Shown piece by piece: positions 50,820 to 58,506 of a DNA stretch of 64,000 nt (position 1 is the first letter of the stretch; each line of letters begins with the position of its first letter). A program made the translations under genes and the position numbers. Below the pieces are notes generated by a model, which did not search any database, was not told where the DNA came from, and saw only the letters and a list, made by a program, of their open reading frames with translations. This DNA is from a virus: positions 126,001-190,000 of IMG/VR virus record IMGVR_UViG_3300040801_003999; one strand, given 5' to 3'.

Positions 50820-50870
50820 GGTGTCGTCTCCGTGTTGTTGGTGTGGGGCTGATTTATTCGGTAGTGTATT

Positions 50871-51458
50871 TCATGCATCCATCATCTCCGCTAATTTTTC
50901 TTCGGATAGGCCGAAGTACTTCATGTATTCTAACCACTCAGGCTGGAGCGGAGATCCTTTAAGGATGCGGTTAAGGGCGAAAGATTGCGGAGAAGGTTTT
51001 TTTGGTTCTGACAATAATTTTATGCCGGCCTCTTCCGGAGTTCGATCAGCTTTTTTATTATTGCATGTCGAGCATGAAGTAACCAGATTCGTCCATGTAT
51101 TCTGACCACCCCGCGATGATGGAAGAACATGTTCCAGTTCCAACCAACCATAGTGGTTTTTTCCATACCATTCACCGCAATATTGGCAAGTGTAATTGTC
51201 ACGATGGAAGATATTTACTCGGTTTGGCTGAACATTAAATCGAGGCTGCCGATACTTGCCCAATGTTCGAATTACAGCAGGAACCTGCCACGCTCTATAT
51301 TGTTCTGTTCCGCGCATGCCGGAATGCACAACCCAATCTTCGTAATAAGTCTCAGCGACTGCTGATCCTTTGATCACTAAACGAAAAGCATCCTTCCACG
51401 ATACCGTTTTGCGAGGCATGTAGGTGCGGTCTAGTTCTAAAATTCGACGGACATTCAC
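50871..51458 (-). CDS. HNH endonuclease
   Basis: 195 residues. NYTCQYCGEWYG..GWLELEHVLPSSRGGQNTWTNLVTSCSTCNNKKADRTPEEAG is a full HNH domain with CxxC, EHV, N and CxxC-N-K. The family is common in phages and cyanobacteria. It has its own consensus-like promoter and lies next to the G+C-rich patch, so it is probably a mobile or homing nuclease. Confidence 0.9.
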   Translation of the reverse strand: MNVRRILELDRTYMPRKTVSWKDAFRLVIKGSAVAETYYEDWVVHSGMRGTEQYRAWQVPAVIRTLGKYRQPRFNVQPNRVNIFHRDNYTCQYCGEWYGKNHYGWLELEHVLPSSRGGQNTWTNLVTSCSTCNNKKADRTPEEAGIKLLSEPKKPSPQSFALNRILKGSPLQPEWLEYMKYFGLSEEKLAEMMDA

Positions 51459-51494
51459 AAGTCCCTCTCTTGTCTGAAATTATCCACGAGAAGA

Positions 51495-51523
51495 ATAATA
51501 GCGCGAGATTTAAAGTGAGTCAA
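51495..51523 (-). promoter_or_regulatory. Sigma70 promoter of the HNH gene
   Basis: TTGACT, 17 bases, TATTAT on the minus strand, 37 bases ahead of the HNH start. Confidence 0.7.
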
Positions 51524-51536
51524 GAGGTTTTTTACA

Positions 51537-52280
51537 TCAACCGGATAGTGCCGAATTAACCTGACTCACTGTTCCAAATTCGGGCGCGTAAACAATTCCA
51601 TTTACAGCACCATCTAAAAACCCGCTTGAGACATTCGAATAGCGGCCGACGGTTCCGGGGAATTGATGTACGCCAGCCTGAAGGGTAATTGTCTGAGTGT
51701 CTGATAAAACGTTATTTAAATAACAATAAGAATTTGAACCATCGCCCAAAACAACAAAGTCAATTTCGTCTCCATTTGTAAATGAAGATAAATCGACATC
51801 GTGATTCCACAATACTGCGTTTGAGCTGTTGAATGCTCTAAATCGAAACCCAGCCCCTCCAGTAGTTCCGACAAAAATGCCTCGACCATTAGATTTGGTT
51901 TGAAGGAAAGTTTGTTGCGGGGCTCCTATATTATCCATTCTAATTTTCATACCAAACGAAAAGATTCCTGTTTCAGTAATACCCTGAAAATTAGACGTAT
52001 CTCCGCTTAAAGTGAAATATTCTGTTCCGGTTAATTCTATGCCGCCGGCTGATGATTGATCGGGAGTGCCTACAATAGTGGCCACATCAATCGGCGCTTC
52101 GGCCAATGATGTCCAAGCTGTGACTGTAGTACCAGAAGTTGTGATATTCTGCCCAGCAACAAGGCGAAGATCAAAATTGAGAGGTGTGAGATTTTCGACG
52201 TCTTCATTAATCAATGAAAACCCGATAATTTTATTGGAAAAATCATTGATAATTTTTGAAAAAGGATTAAAAATACTCAT
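51537..52280 (-). CDS. LamG/concanavalin-like structural protein
   Basis: 247 residues. From about 85 the strands GGIELTGTEYFTLSG, GIFSFGMKIRMD, FLQTKSNGRGIFVG, GDEIDFVVLGDGSNSYCYLNN and LDGAVNGIVYAPEF form a lectin-like jelly roll, with the GIV(Y)APE ending typical of LamG. Likely a fibre or decoration protein. Weak ribosome binding site; next to a small beta protein. Confidence 0.75.
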   Translation of the reverse strand: MSIFNPFSKIINDFSNKIIGFSLINEDVENLTPLNFDLRLVAGQNITTSGTTVTAWTSLAEAPIDVATIVGTPDQSSAGGIELTGTEYFTLSGDTSNFQGITETGIFSFGMKIRMDNIGAPQQTFLQTKSNGRGIFVGTTGGAGFRFRAFNSSNAVLWNHDVDLSSFTNGDEIDFVVLGDGSNSYCYLNNVLSDTQTITLQAGVHQFPGTVGRYSNVSSGFLDGAVNGIVYAPEFGTVSQVNSALSG

Positions 52281-52281
52281 T

Positions 52282-52599
52282 CTATTTCTTATCTAAAATT
52301 GCTGTCAATCGAACATTCACAGAATTTGATCCAGATGCATAAAGCCATCGAGGGTGAGTATCGATTCTCCACCCGCCTGTTTCAGCCTGAGCCAAAGAAT
52401 TAGATTTCAGCATCAAACCAGACGTATCTGATTCATTTTGCATCAATTCAATCGATCCAGAATTAGGTACATCAAAATCCAGCACATAAATAACTTCATC
52501 AGACCATGGTCTTTGAGTCTGAGTGAAATAACTGCACGTAATTTCTTGCGCAGTGCTGTTAACCACATAGTCTGCGATAAATAAAATGCTGTCGGCCAT
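52282..52599 (-). CDS. Small beta-rich structural-type protein
   Basis: 105 residues: MADSILFIADYVVNSTAQEITCSYFTQTQRPWSDEVIYVLDFDVPNSGSIELMQNE. One base apart from the LamG gene, so the two are probably partners in the virion. GAGG ribosome binding site. Not recognised further. Confidence 0.55.
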   Translation of the reverse strand: MADSILFIADYVVNSTAQEITCSYFTQTQRPWSDEVIYVLDFDVPNSGSIELMQNESDTSGLMLKSNSLAQAETGGWRIDTHPRWLYASGSNSVNVRLTAILDKK

Positions 52600-52636
52600 A
52601 TTGCTTTTCCTCGTAAATATTATTTAACACTTTTAA

Positions 52637-53038
52637 TTAGTCTTCGGAATTGAAATATTCATCAGTATTCAAATTTCTCTTAAGATAATAATATTTTGCC
52701 ATTGTTATTCCAAGAAATGCCTGAGCCTCCCTGATAGATCTGGAGCATGATATGGCATATTTGAACACAGCATCTTCGCTGATTCGGCGCATAGAGTGCA
52801 TCAAGGGCAAACCAAATAACTTGCCACCCATTTTTTTGGATGCGAGTTCGAGCTTCAAACCGATGACCTCTTCCAGAGACAACAACGACAATTTATTTTC
52901 AAAATCAGGGTCCGATTTGCCCTCTCGACGAAATTTGTTAATCAGACTATACTCTTTGTTCGACCCGCGTACAGGCTTCTTGTTGTTCCATATCCTTTTC
53001 TTTTTATAGCGTTTTTTCCAATCTTCCTCTTCATCCAT
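52637..53038 (-). CDS. Small HTH-type phage protein
   Basis: 133 residues. Basic N terminus, then LSLEEVIGLKLELASKKMGGKLFGLPLMHSMRRISEDAVFKYAISCSRSIREAQAFLGITMAKYYYLKRN. The C-terminal part fits a Fis-like helix-turn-helix (REAQAFLGI), and the LEExIGLKLELA..GKLxGLPL block recurs in marine T4-like phages. Possibly a transcription regulator. GGAGG ribosome binding site. Confidence 0.68.
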   Translation of the reverse strand: MDEEEDWKKRYKKKRIWNNKKPVRGSNKEYSLINKFRREGKSDPDFENKLSLLSLEEVIGLKLELASKKMGGKLFGLPLMHSMRRISEDAVFKYAISCSRSIREAQAFLGITMAKYYYLKRNLNTDEYFNSED

Positions 53039-53070
53039 GCAGCCTCCTAAATTTTTTATGTCGATTTTCC

Positions 53071-53099
53071 TTTACAAGACGAAAAATCCATGATATAAT
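53071..53099 (+). promoter_or_regulatory. Extended-10 sigma70-type promoter
   Basis: TTTACA, 17 bases, TGATATAAT; would start near 53106. Confidence 0.6.
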
Positions 53100-53111
53100 C
53101 ATTTCGTCGAC

Positions 53112-53225
53112 ATGGCCGATATATCATCTATATGGTCTATACTCGTCTATTATATCAGATATCTCTTGATTTTTAATAGAAGAAAGAACAAGAGATATAA
53201 AACAGAGAAAGAACAAGATATATGA
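53112..53225 (+). CDS. Possible 37-residue leader peptide
   Basis: MADISSIWSILVYYIRYLLIF is a hydrophobic start, followed by a basic end. ATG is 6 bases after the predicted start of the promoter at 53071, so it would be almost leaderless. No ribosome binding site. Low confidence. Confidence 0.3.
   Translation: MADISSIWSILVYYIRYLLIFNRRKNKRYKTEKEQDI
53181..53222 (+). repeat. Direct repeat pair
   Basis: AGAAAGAACAAGAGATATA (53181-53199) and AGAAAGAACAAGATATA (53206-53222), 25-base period. May be regulator sites between the two promoters. Confidence 0.6.
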
Positions 53226-53273
53226 ACCATAAATGATCTACGAGAGAGAGCTTCAAAAAAACAAAAAAACTTC

Positions 53274-53302
53274 TTGACCTCGATATCGAAGTGTGATATA
53301 AT
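53274..53302 (+). promoter_or_regulatory. Sigma70 promoter of the 318-residue plus-strand gene
   Basis: TTGACC, 17 bases, TATAAT, 30 bases ahead of the ATG at 53332. Confidence 0.8.
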
Positions 53303-53331
53303 AACTTATCGAGACAACATCATGAGGAAAA

Positions 53332-54288
53332 ATGATTAAAATCAATAAATTAGAAAAACACAATCGAGAATTTAAATTCGAGAAAAATTCGAATTTATTT
53401 CATTGGTCTGTGACTTTGAAATTTTTTCTTTTCTCAATTTGCTTTAGATTGTATCGACATATTGACAATGTTGATTGGAAAAAAGCATTTGACAAATATC
53501 TAAAAATTTGGTGGAATCGAAAAAAACAAGAAATCAAAAACGAATTTGTGAATGACGTAACCCGCCTTCGAGGAGTAAAACCTCTCCAAGAAATGGATGC
53601 CGGCTTCTTCAGGTTGTTTCTAGTTCATTACTCACTTAAAAACAACCTTCTCCAGATTTTTGAATGGGATGATCCAAATCTGAAATTTTTTAAATCAGCT
53701 GGTCTTAAAAAAGAATTTTTGAACGGAACAGTCGAACAGCAGTTTGATATTGCTGCAAAATGTATTACAAATTTGACATCGACGAAGATGAAATTAGAAA
53801 ACAAAGCAGCGCATAGAAAAAAATCTTCTTTGCAAGAGTTGAAAAACAATCGGCGACAGCTCGAAAAAGCAATCGAGTTGAATAGAGGGGTTTTAGATGA
53901 TATTTCTTATAAAGATGATCTTCAAATTTCGATTAAGCAGCTCGAAAAACAGTTAGAAGAACTCAATCTAAAAATTTCTAATGAAGAGTGCTATGATAAA
54001 TTGTTTGCAGAAACTCAGAGAGAAATTGAGACAAACAGCGAGGTCTCTGATCAACTTCAAAGTATCTTATCTGTATGGACAGGTGAAGATCCTATCATCC
54101 CTCTAGAGGACTTGTTGACGACAAAAGAACATTATGCTCATTCGAACATCATCGATCATGGACTTATACCAAAGGAACTGTTTGAAGATAATCAGCCAGT
54201 TCCTTGGAAATTCAAGCCATCAGAGAGGCGGCATAGATTAGAGATTCAGGAAACTTTAGATAAATTCGACGAAGTATCGTCCAAGTGA
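53332..54288 (+). CDS. Plus-strand hypothetical protein with coiled coil (moron-like)
   Basis: 318 residues. Basic N-terminal half with aromatic helices (LFHWSVTLKFFLFSICFRLYRHI, perhaps membrane-touching), then a coiled coil LQELKNNRRQLEKAIELNRG, ISIKQLEKQLEELNLKI. No known domain. GAGG ribosome binding site and a consensus promoter, opposite to the rest; its 3' end overlaps the neighbour's end by 33 bases. Likely an independent cargo gene. Confidence 0.7.
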   Translation: MIKINKLEKHNREFKFEKNSNLFHWSVTLKFFLFSICFRLYRHIDNVDWKKAFDKYLKIWWNRKKQEIKNEFVNDVTRLRGVKPLQEMDAGFFRLFLVHYSLKNNLLQIFEWDDPNLKFFKSAGLKKEFLNGTVEQQFDIAAKCITNLTSTKMKLENKAAHRKKSSLQELKNNRRQLEKAIELNRGVLDDISYKDDLQISIKQLEKQLEELNLKISNEECYDKLFAETQREIETNSEVSDQLQSILSVWTGEDPIIPLEDLLTTKEHYAHSNIIDHGLIPKELFEDNQPVPWKFKPSERRHRLEIQETLDKFDEVSSK

Positions 54289-55779
54289 ATCACCTTCGAG
54301 CGCATCAGTGATATATTTGTATGATTCAATGATTGCTGTTGCAATATCTTCGATGTCGCCGCCCTCTCTAATAGTTAGCACGACATAATCTTCAGATGTG
54401 TTAATCTCATAAGGAGTTGAGCTATACAATACCCTGAATTGTTCTGGTTTGTTCATTTGCGATTTGATATACCTTTGTGTGCCCTGACTTTTCTTGAGTG
54501 ATAGTGCCGCAGCCAATGCTTCCAATGATAATCTGGTTTCATAATCATCACCCATTCCAATTTTATTTAAAGTCCATCCGGAAGGGTATTGATCAAAACG
54601 GTCATGGAGATCTCTGCTGTGTGAAGTGAAGCGACTCTTCAAAATATCACCAATGGTGATATGTTCCCCCAATACTTTCCAATTTAGATCAATCGAGTCA
54701 AAGATACCACCATTATCTCCTCTAAGAGATTGTTTAAGCATGCTCGAAATGCAATGGCTTGGTTCGAGGGCAATGAACCGAATGGGTTTAATTCTAAATT
54801 GAAGGCTTACCTCGGCGTCATCTTCAATCGGCTCGACATAATCCTCCCAGTTCTCTTTCATCTCTCTATGAAGATCTCGAAAGCTCAAGATTTCAGAACT
54901 GTCTTTGCCAAAATGATATGATTCTAAGACAACATCGACAATTTCAGAATTAATTTTTTGAACAACTGCCTGGATTTTATTCCATGAAACTAGAGATATT
55001 TCTGTTTTCGACTTATGGCTTTCGGATATTCGATTGTGCTGAGTTTCGCCATATCGCTGCATAGCCTTGTAAACTTTCTCTGTGAGATCCTCGCCGATAA
55101 AATTTTGAAGAAAATTTAAAATATCATCATGATAATCATCGAGCATCATGATCCCGTCTTCATCACCTACAAGCAATTCATCCAGAGCATCTCGAATTTC
55201 GACGAATTCATTTGAGTGCAAGTCAAGAAGTACTGCTATTTTATAAAGTCTATCTTTCTTATCTCTAGTTTTATCTATTATAAATGTTATTGCTTTATGA
55301 TCAGATATCGCATAGTGATATAAATGATGTTGTGCATACTCTCCTGAAATGCACCATTTCGTCCCTGAGCCGTATTTGCAACTTGACTGTGTTGATGTCG
55401 GCATAAGAATGAAAAATTCTTTGTCTTCATGGATAACAATCGCGTCTTTCCTAGCAGCTTGTGATTTTTCCTTGTTCGTCATCCCAAGACTATTGAGGGT
55501 GTCGACGAGATTATCGAAATCCCATTGGTAGATGTCTTTCTTATCTAATCTCTGACGATTCTTGTGGAAATCTGCCGCCACTTTAGCAATTATTTGTGGA
55601 GAGCCGGCACTCTTCAAAAATTGTTTATGCATCCACCTCAGATACTTGTCGTTGCCCGCTGGATCATTGTCACTAAAATAGCGAATGACTTTTTCATCGG
55701 CTGGATACTTCGCGATGAGATCATCGACTCTGGCCTCTACTAGAAACGAAGTTCTCCAATTGTCGAATAAATTTTTCAT
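54256..55779 (-). CDS. Large protein with capsid-targeting-like N terminus, GTKWC family (paralogue 1)
   Basis: 507 residues. MKNLFDNWRTSFLVEARVDDLI: shared N-terminal motif followed by FLVE|A, a prohead-protease-type site. Residues about 35-90 KYLRWMHKQFLKSAG.. and NRQRLDKKDIYQWDFD.L, then SCKYGSGTKWCISGEYAQHH with YAISDHKAITFII. The SCxYGxGTKWC motif recurs in many phage proteins. It overlaps its paralogue by 4 bases. Candidate internal head protein. Confidence 0.7.
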   Translation of the reverse strand: MKNLFDNWRTSFLVEARVDDLIAKYPADEKVIRYFSDNDPAGNDKYLRWMHKQFLKSAGSPQIIAKVAADFHKNRQRLDKKDIYQWDFDNLVDTLNSLGMTNKEKSQAARKDAIVIHEDKEFFILMPTSTQSSCKYGSGTKWCISGEYAQHHLYHYAISDHKAITFIIDKTRDKKDRLYKIAVLLDLHSNEFVEIRDALDELLVGDEDGIMMLDDYHDDILNFLQNFIGEDLTEKVYKAMQRYGETQHNRISESHKSKTEISLVSWNKIQAVVQKINSEIVDVVLESYHFGKDSSEILSFRDLHREMKENWEDYVEPIEDDAEVSLQFRIKPIRFIALEPSHCISSMLKQSLRGDNGGIFDSIDLNWKVLGEHITIGDILKSRFTSHSRDLHDRFDQYPSGWTLNKIGMGDDYETRLSLEALAAALSLKKSQGTQRYIKSQMNKPEQFRVLYSSTPYEINTSEDYVVLTIREGGDIEDIATAIIESYKYITDALEGDSLGRYFVEFI

Positions 55780-57359
55780 TGTACAAACATCTCCAATGTT
55801 TTAGATAGAGTTTTGTCTTTGTAGATCTCTCTTGACATATAGTAGATCTTTTCAAGGTCCTTAAGGAACTCATCGAGGTTTGGGTCGTAGTCTTTATCCA
55901 AAGTAAATATGCTTTCAATTGACGATCTTTCGCTCCGTCCATTTGTAATATCTTTTAATTTCGCTGATATTAAATTCAAGTAGTTATAAACGTTCATTCT
56001 AAGCAGTCTATACAAATCTTTGGATATATTTTTGTATATAATGTCTCGAAGTATGTCAGGGTTTTCTATCAGGCTTTTATAATAGTCTTCATACTGTTCG
56101 GAATGAATATCAACGTTTTCCCATATACCAATCAAATTTTTAAAATCTTCTGGGTGTGCTTTTGCGAACTCTTTTAATAAGAAATTCGTTACATCTTCTT
56201 TGATGGTTTCGTGCAAAGTTTTGTGGCCTTTGAGCTTCATCCATGGAACTATTGGGATTATGTCGTCATCATTAGAAATTGTTCTCATATCATTAACAGT
56301 AAGCTTCGAAAATATCTCAAAAACATCATCTCTCCAGCCAAACTCACTTGTCGGAGTAAATTTTTTAATATAGAGGTCTCGCAACCTTAATGTCTTTTGA
56401 AGCTTCTTGTCAAAAATTTTAAGTCTCAGATGACCTTTTTCTTTTGATTGTTTTAATTCCACCCATGCGGTCGCCCAACCTTGAGCATCCGGAGAGTGTG
56501 TTATTTGTGATCTTTGATCTTGATATTCTAAAACGAAATTATGACTATATCGAAGGCTGTTACTTTCAAGAAATTTAATGAGATTGTCAAACTTTGGAGT
56601 ATAATGCTTTATCTTCTCTTTATTTATTTTTACCCAATCGATTTCTTTAATATATTCTGATATTTCATCAATTACTTCTGAAGGGTAATGATCATATAGA
56701 TATCTAATAACATTGTCTTCGTAATGGGCGATGTTAGAATCCTCGGCATCATAGATTTCGTAGAACTTCAGAGAAATATTTTTGTCTTGGCGTGTTGCTC
56801 TTTCGTCAAGTACTATCGCTATTTTATACGTCGGATCACTTGAATCTAACTTCTTATCTTCAAGAAATATAAAATGCATGCCCTCCGATGTATAATCTTC
56901 GAAATGAAAAGCATTTTTCGTTGTGATGCACCACTTCGTACCTGCCCCGTATTTGCATGATCCCGCTTTATTTAGAATATAAACAGCTACATACCGATCA
57001 TCTTCGTATATTTTCTCGGCACCCTCCATCCCCTTTTTTTGTTTCTCTTTGTTTGTCAAGCCAAGATCGTCGAGTTCTATTTGAAGATCTTCCGGATTCC
57101 ACTGATAAATGTCTTTTTTGGAGAGACGTTGACGGTTTTTGTGGAAATTATTAGTAATATCAACAATAAAATCAACTGGATAGCCGTTCTTAATATGTTG
57201 TTTAGTCATCCACCGAAGATACTTGTCATTACCGGCCGGATCATTCTCACTGAATTTTCGAATGACATCTTCGTAGTTGGGATATTTCTTGATCATATCA
57301 TCAATTCGTGCTTCGAGCAGGATATTATTAAAATGCCAATTGTCAAATAAATTTTTCAT
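55776..57359 (-). CDS. Large protein with capsid-targeting-like N terminus, GTKWC family (paralogue 2)
   Basis: 527 residues, paralogous to the gene at 54256: MKNLFDNWHFNNILLEARIDDMI (ILLE|A), NDKYLRWMTKQH, NRQRLSKKDIYQWNPEDL and SCKYGAGTKWCITT. The middle and C-terminal parts differ, with KFYEIYDAED and long helices to the end. The order and conserved front ends indicate tandem duplication. Confidence 0.7.
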   Translation of the reverse strand: MKNLFDNWHFNNILLEARIDDMIKKYPNYEDVIRKFSENDPAGNDKYLRWMTKQHIKNGYPVDFIVDITNNFHKNRQRLSKKDIYQWNPEDLQIELDDLGLTNKEKQKKGMEGAEKIYEDDRYVAVYILNKAGSCKYGAGTKWCITTKNAFHFEDYTSEGMHFIFLEDKKLDSSDPTYKIAIVLDERATRQDKNISLKFYEIYDAEDSNIAHYEDNVIRYLYDHYPSEVIDEISEYIKEIDWVKINKEKIKHYTPKFDNLIKFLESNSLRYSHNFVLEYQDQRSQITHSPDAQGWATAWVELKQSKEKGHLRLKIFDKKLQKTLRLRDLYIKKFTPTSEFGWRDDVFEIFSKLTVNDMRTISNDDDIIPIVPWMKLKGHKTLHETIKEDVTNFLLKEFAKAHPEDFKNLIGIWENVDIHSEQYEDYYKSLIENPDILRDIIYKNISKDLYRLLRMNVYNYLNLISAKLKDITNGRSERSSIESIFTLDKDYDPNLDEFLKDLEKIYYMSREIYKDKTLSKTLEMFVQ

Positions 57360-57463
57360 TGTCTAAATATCTCTTTAATGTACACACCTTGAAACCGAAG
57401 AATCTCATCCGGGTCGATGTGAACGCCTCGGTAGTTCCACCAAAGTGGTTTTTTGTCTGCCAT
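57356..57463 (-). CDS. Very small gene (35 residues)
   Basis: MADKKPLWWNYRGVHIDPDEILRFQGVYIKEIFRQ is the whole product in outline: a WWN.RG.HI.PDEI..F.G.YIKxIFR pattern I have seen in small phage proteins. AGGGAGG ribosome binding site and an ATGA overlap with the next start make it a likely real gene. Confidence 0.65.
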   Translation of the reverse strand: MADKKPLWWNYRGVHIDPDEILRFQGVYIKEIFRQ

Positions 57464-57483
57464 ATCGCCTCCCTACACGGACA

Positions 57484-58491
57484 TTACTCACTCTCTGGCA
57501 CGTTTGATTGGATTTCATCTTCCCAGCGGTCGAAGTATAATTTGAAGTTGGTGATGATATATTCATAGAACATATCTTTATCCTCTTGTTTGTCGAGCTT
57601 CATATATTCATCGATGATGATCTTCTCAATTCGTTTGAAAGTATCCAGTGCGAAGTTTCGACCAGTTCGGTCTTCGCCATCTACATCGAAATTCTTTTCG
57701 GCTCTCTCGCCGGGCGATAATTCTTCATCAGGAATCTCTTCCTCTTCCGGTTCCGCATCAATATCGATGAATTTATCTTGCGCAGTCTCATCATCTCCGC
57801 TTGTAACATCAACATCTCCATTCTGATAATCAACATCAATATCAGCCTCAGCCAATTCGGCTTCATCGGGCACATCGAGCATCGGTGTTTCCAAATCATC
57901 CTGACCTACGCCCGCTGGCAAATCTACCTCACCGGCCTCGGCATTTCCTTTCTCGACGGCGCGAATCGGAGCCAGTGCATTCTTTAAAGCGTTTACAATG
58001 TGAGCCCGAAAAGATCTTCTTTGCTCAACAGAGGTCGTTAAAGACTTATAATCATCTTTGACGATAGGGATTACTTTGTTTATGACGGTCTGCAATGCAT
58101 TGAGGCCTGTCGATTTAAGCATCGGCGTCGCCATCGCCTCAGACAAGATTAGTTTATTTCTCAAGCGTTCTTCTTTAATCATTTCTCGAACTGCCTGTCG
58201 CAAGATTTTTTCTTTTTGAATATGTTCTCGCATGGCAGAAATTTCTTCACCGAAAGTATTTTTAAGGATTTTTCGTATTTCAGCACGCAATTTAACTTCT
58301 TCGATGAATTTGCTGGGAGATTCGTAAGTCACTTCTCTCTTTTTCTCAAAATTTCCCGGTGCTCCTGCTACAGCGCCACCTCCTGCGGCTGAAATTTCTG
58401 CCTGAAGATCCTCTTCTCCCATTTCTTCTTTCATTTTGTCACAATCGCAATCGCCGAGGCATTTGCAAAGCCTTTTTTCATCTTTATTCAT
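57484..58491 (-). CDS. Acidic coiled-coil protein, possible prohead core/scaffold-type
   Basis: 335 residues. Cys-rich start (LCKCLGDCDCDK), then helices KLRAEIRKILKNTFGEEISAMREHIQKEKILRQAVREMIKEERLRNKLILSEA, with LSE|A as a possible head-protease site, and a long acidic region with DEAELAEADIDVDY and PEEEEIPDEELSPGERA. The end returns to a helical KRIEKIIIDEYMKL. Resembles phage prohead core proteins in composition. No enzyme motif. Confidence 0.55.
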   Translation of the reverse strand: MNKDEKRLCKCLGDCDCDKMKEEMGEEDLQAEISAAGGGAVAGAPGNFEKKREVTYESPSKFIEEVKLRAEIRKILKNTFGEEISAMREHIQKEKILRQAVREMIKEERLRNKLILSEAMATPMLKSTGLNALQTVINKVIPIVKDDYKSLTTSVEQRRSFRAHIVNALKNALAPIRAVEKGNAEAGEVDLPAGVGQDDLETPMLDVPDEAELAEADIDVDYQNGDVDVTSGDDETAQDKFIDIDAEPEEEEIPDEELSPGERAEKNFDVDGEDRTGRNFALDTFKRIEKIIIDEYMKLDKQEDKDMFYEYIITNFKLYFDRWEDEIQSNVPESE

Positions 58492-58506
58492 CGATTTCTA
58501 CCTGTA

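Larger units (their letters stand above)
53039..53331. other. Divergent intergenic region with promoters and repeats
   Basis: 293 bases. Plus-strand: extended promoter TTTACA-17-TATAAT at 53071-53099, and TTGACC-17-TATAAT at 53274-53302. Minus-strand: extended -10 TGATATAAT near 53149-53154. A 17-19 base direct repeat AGAAAGAACAAGA..ATATA sits at 53181-53199 and 53206-53222. Confidence 0.6.
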
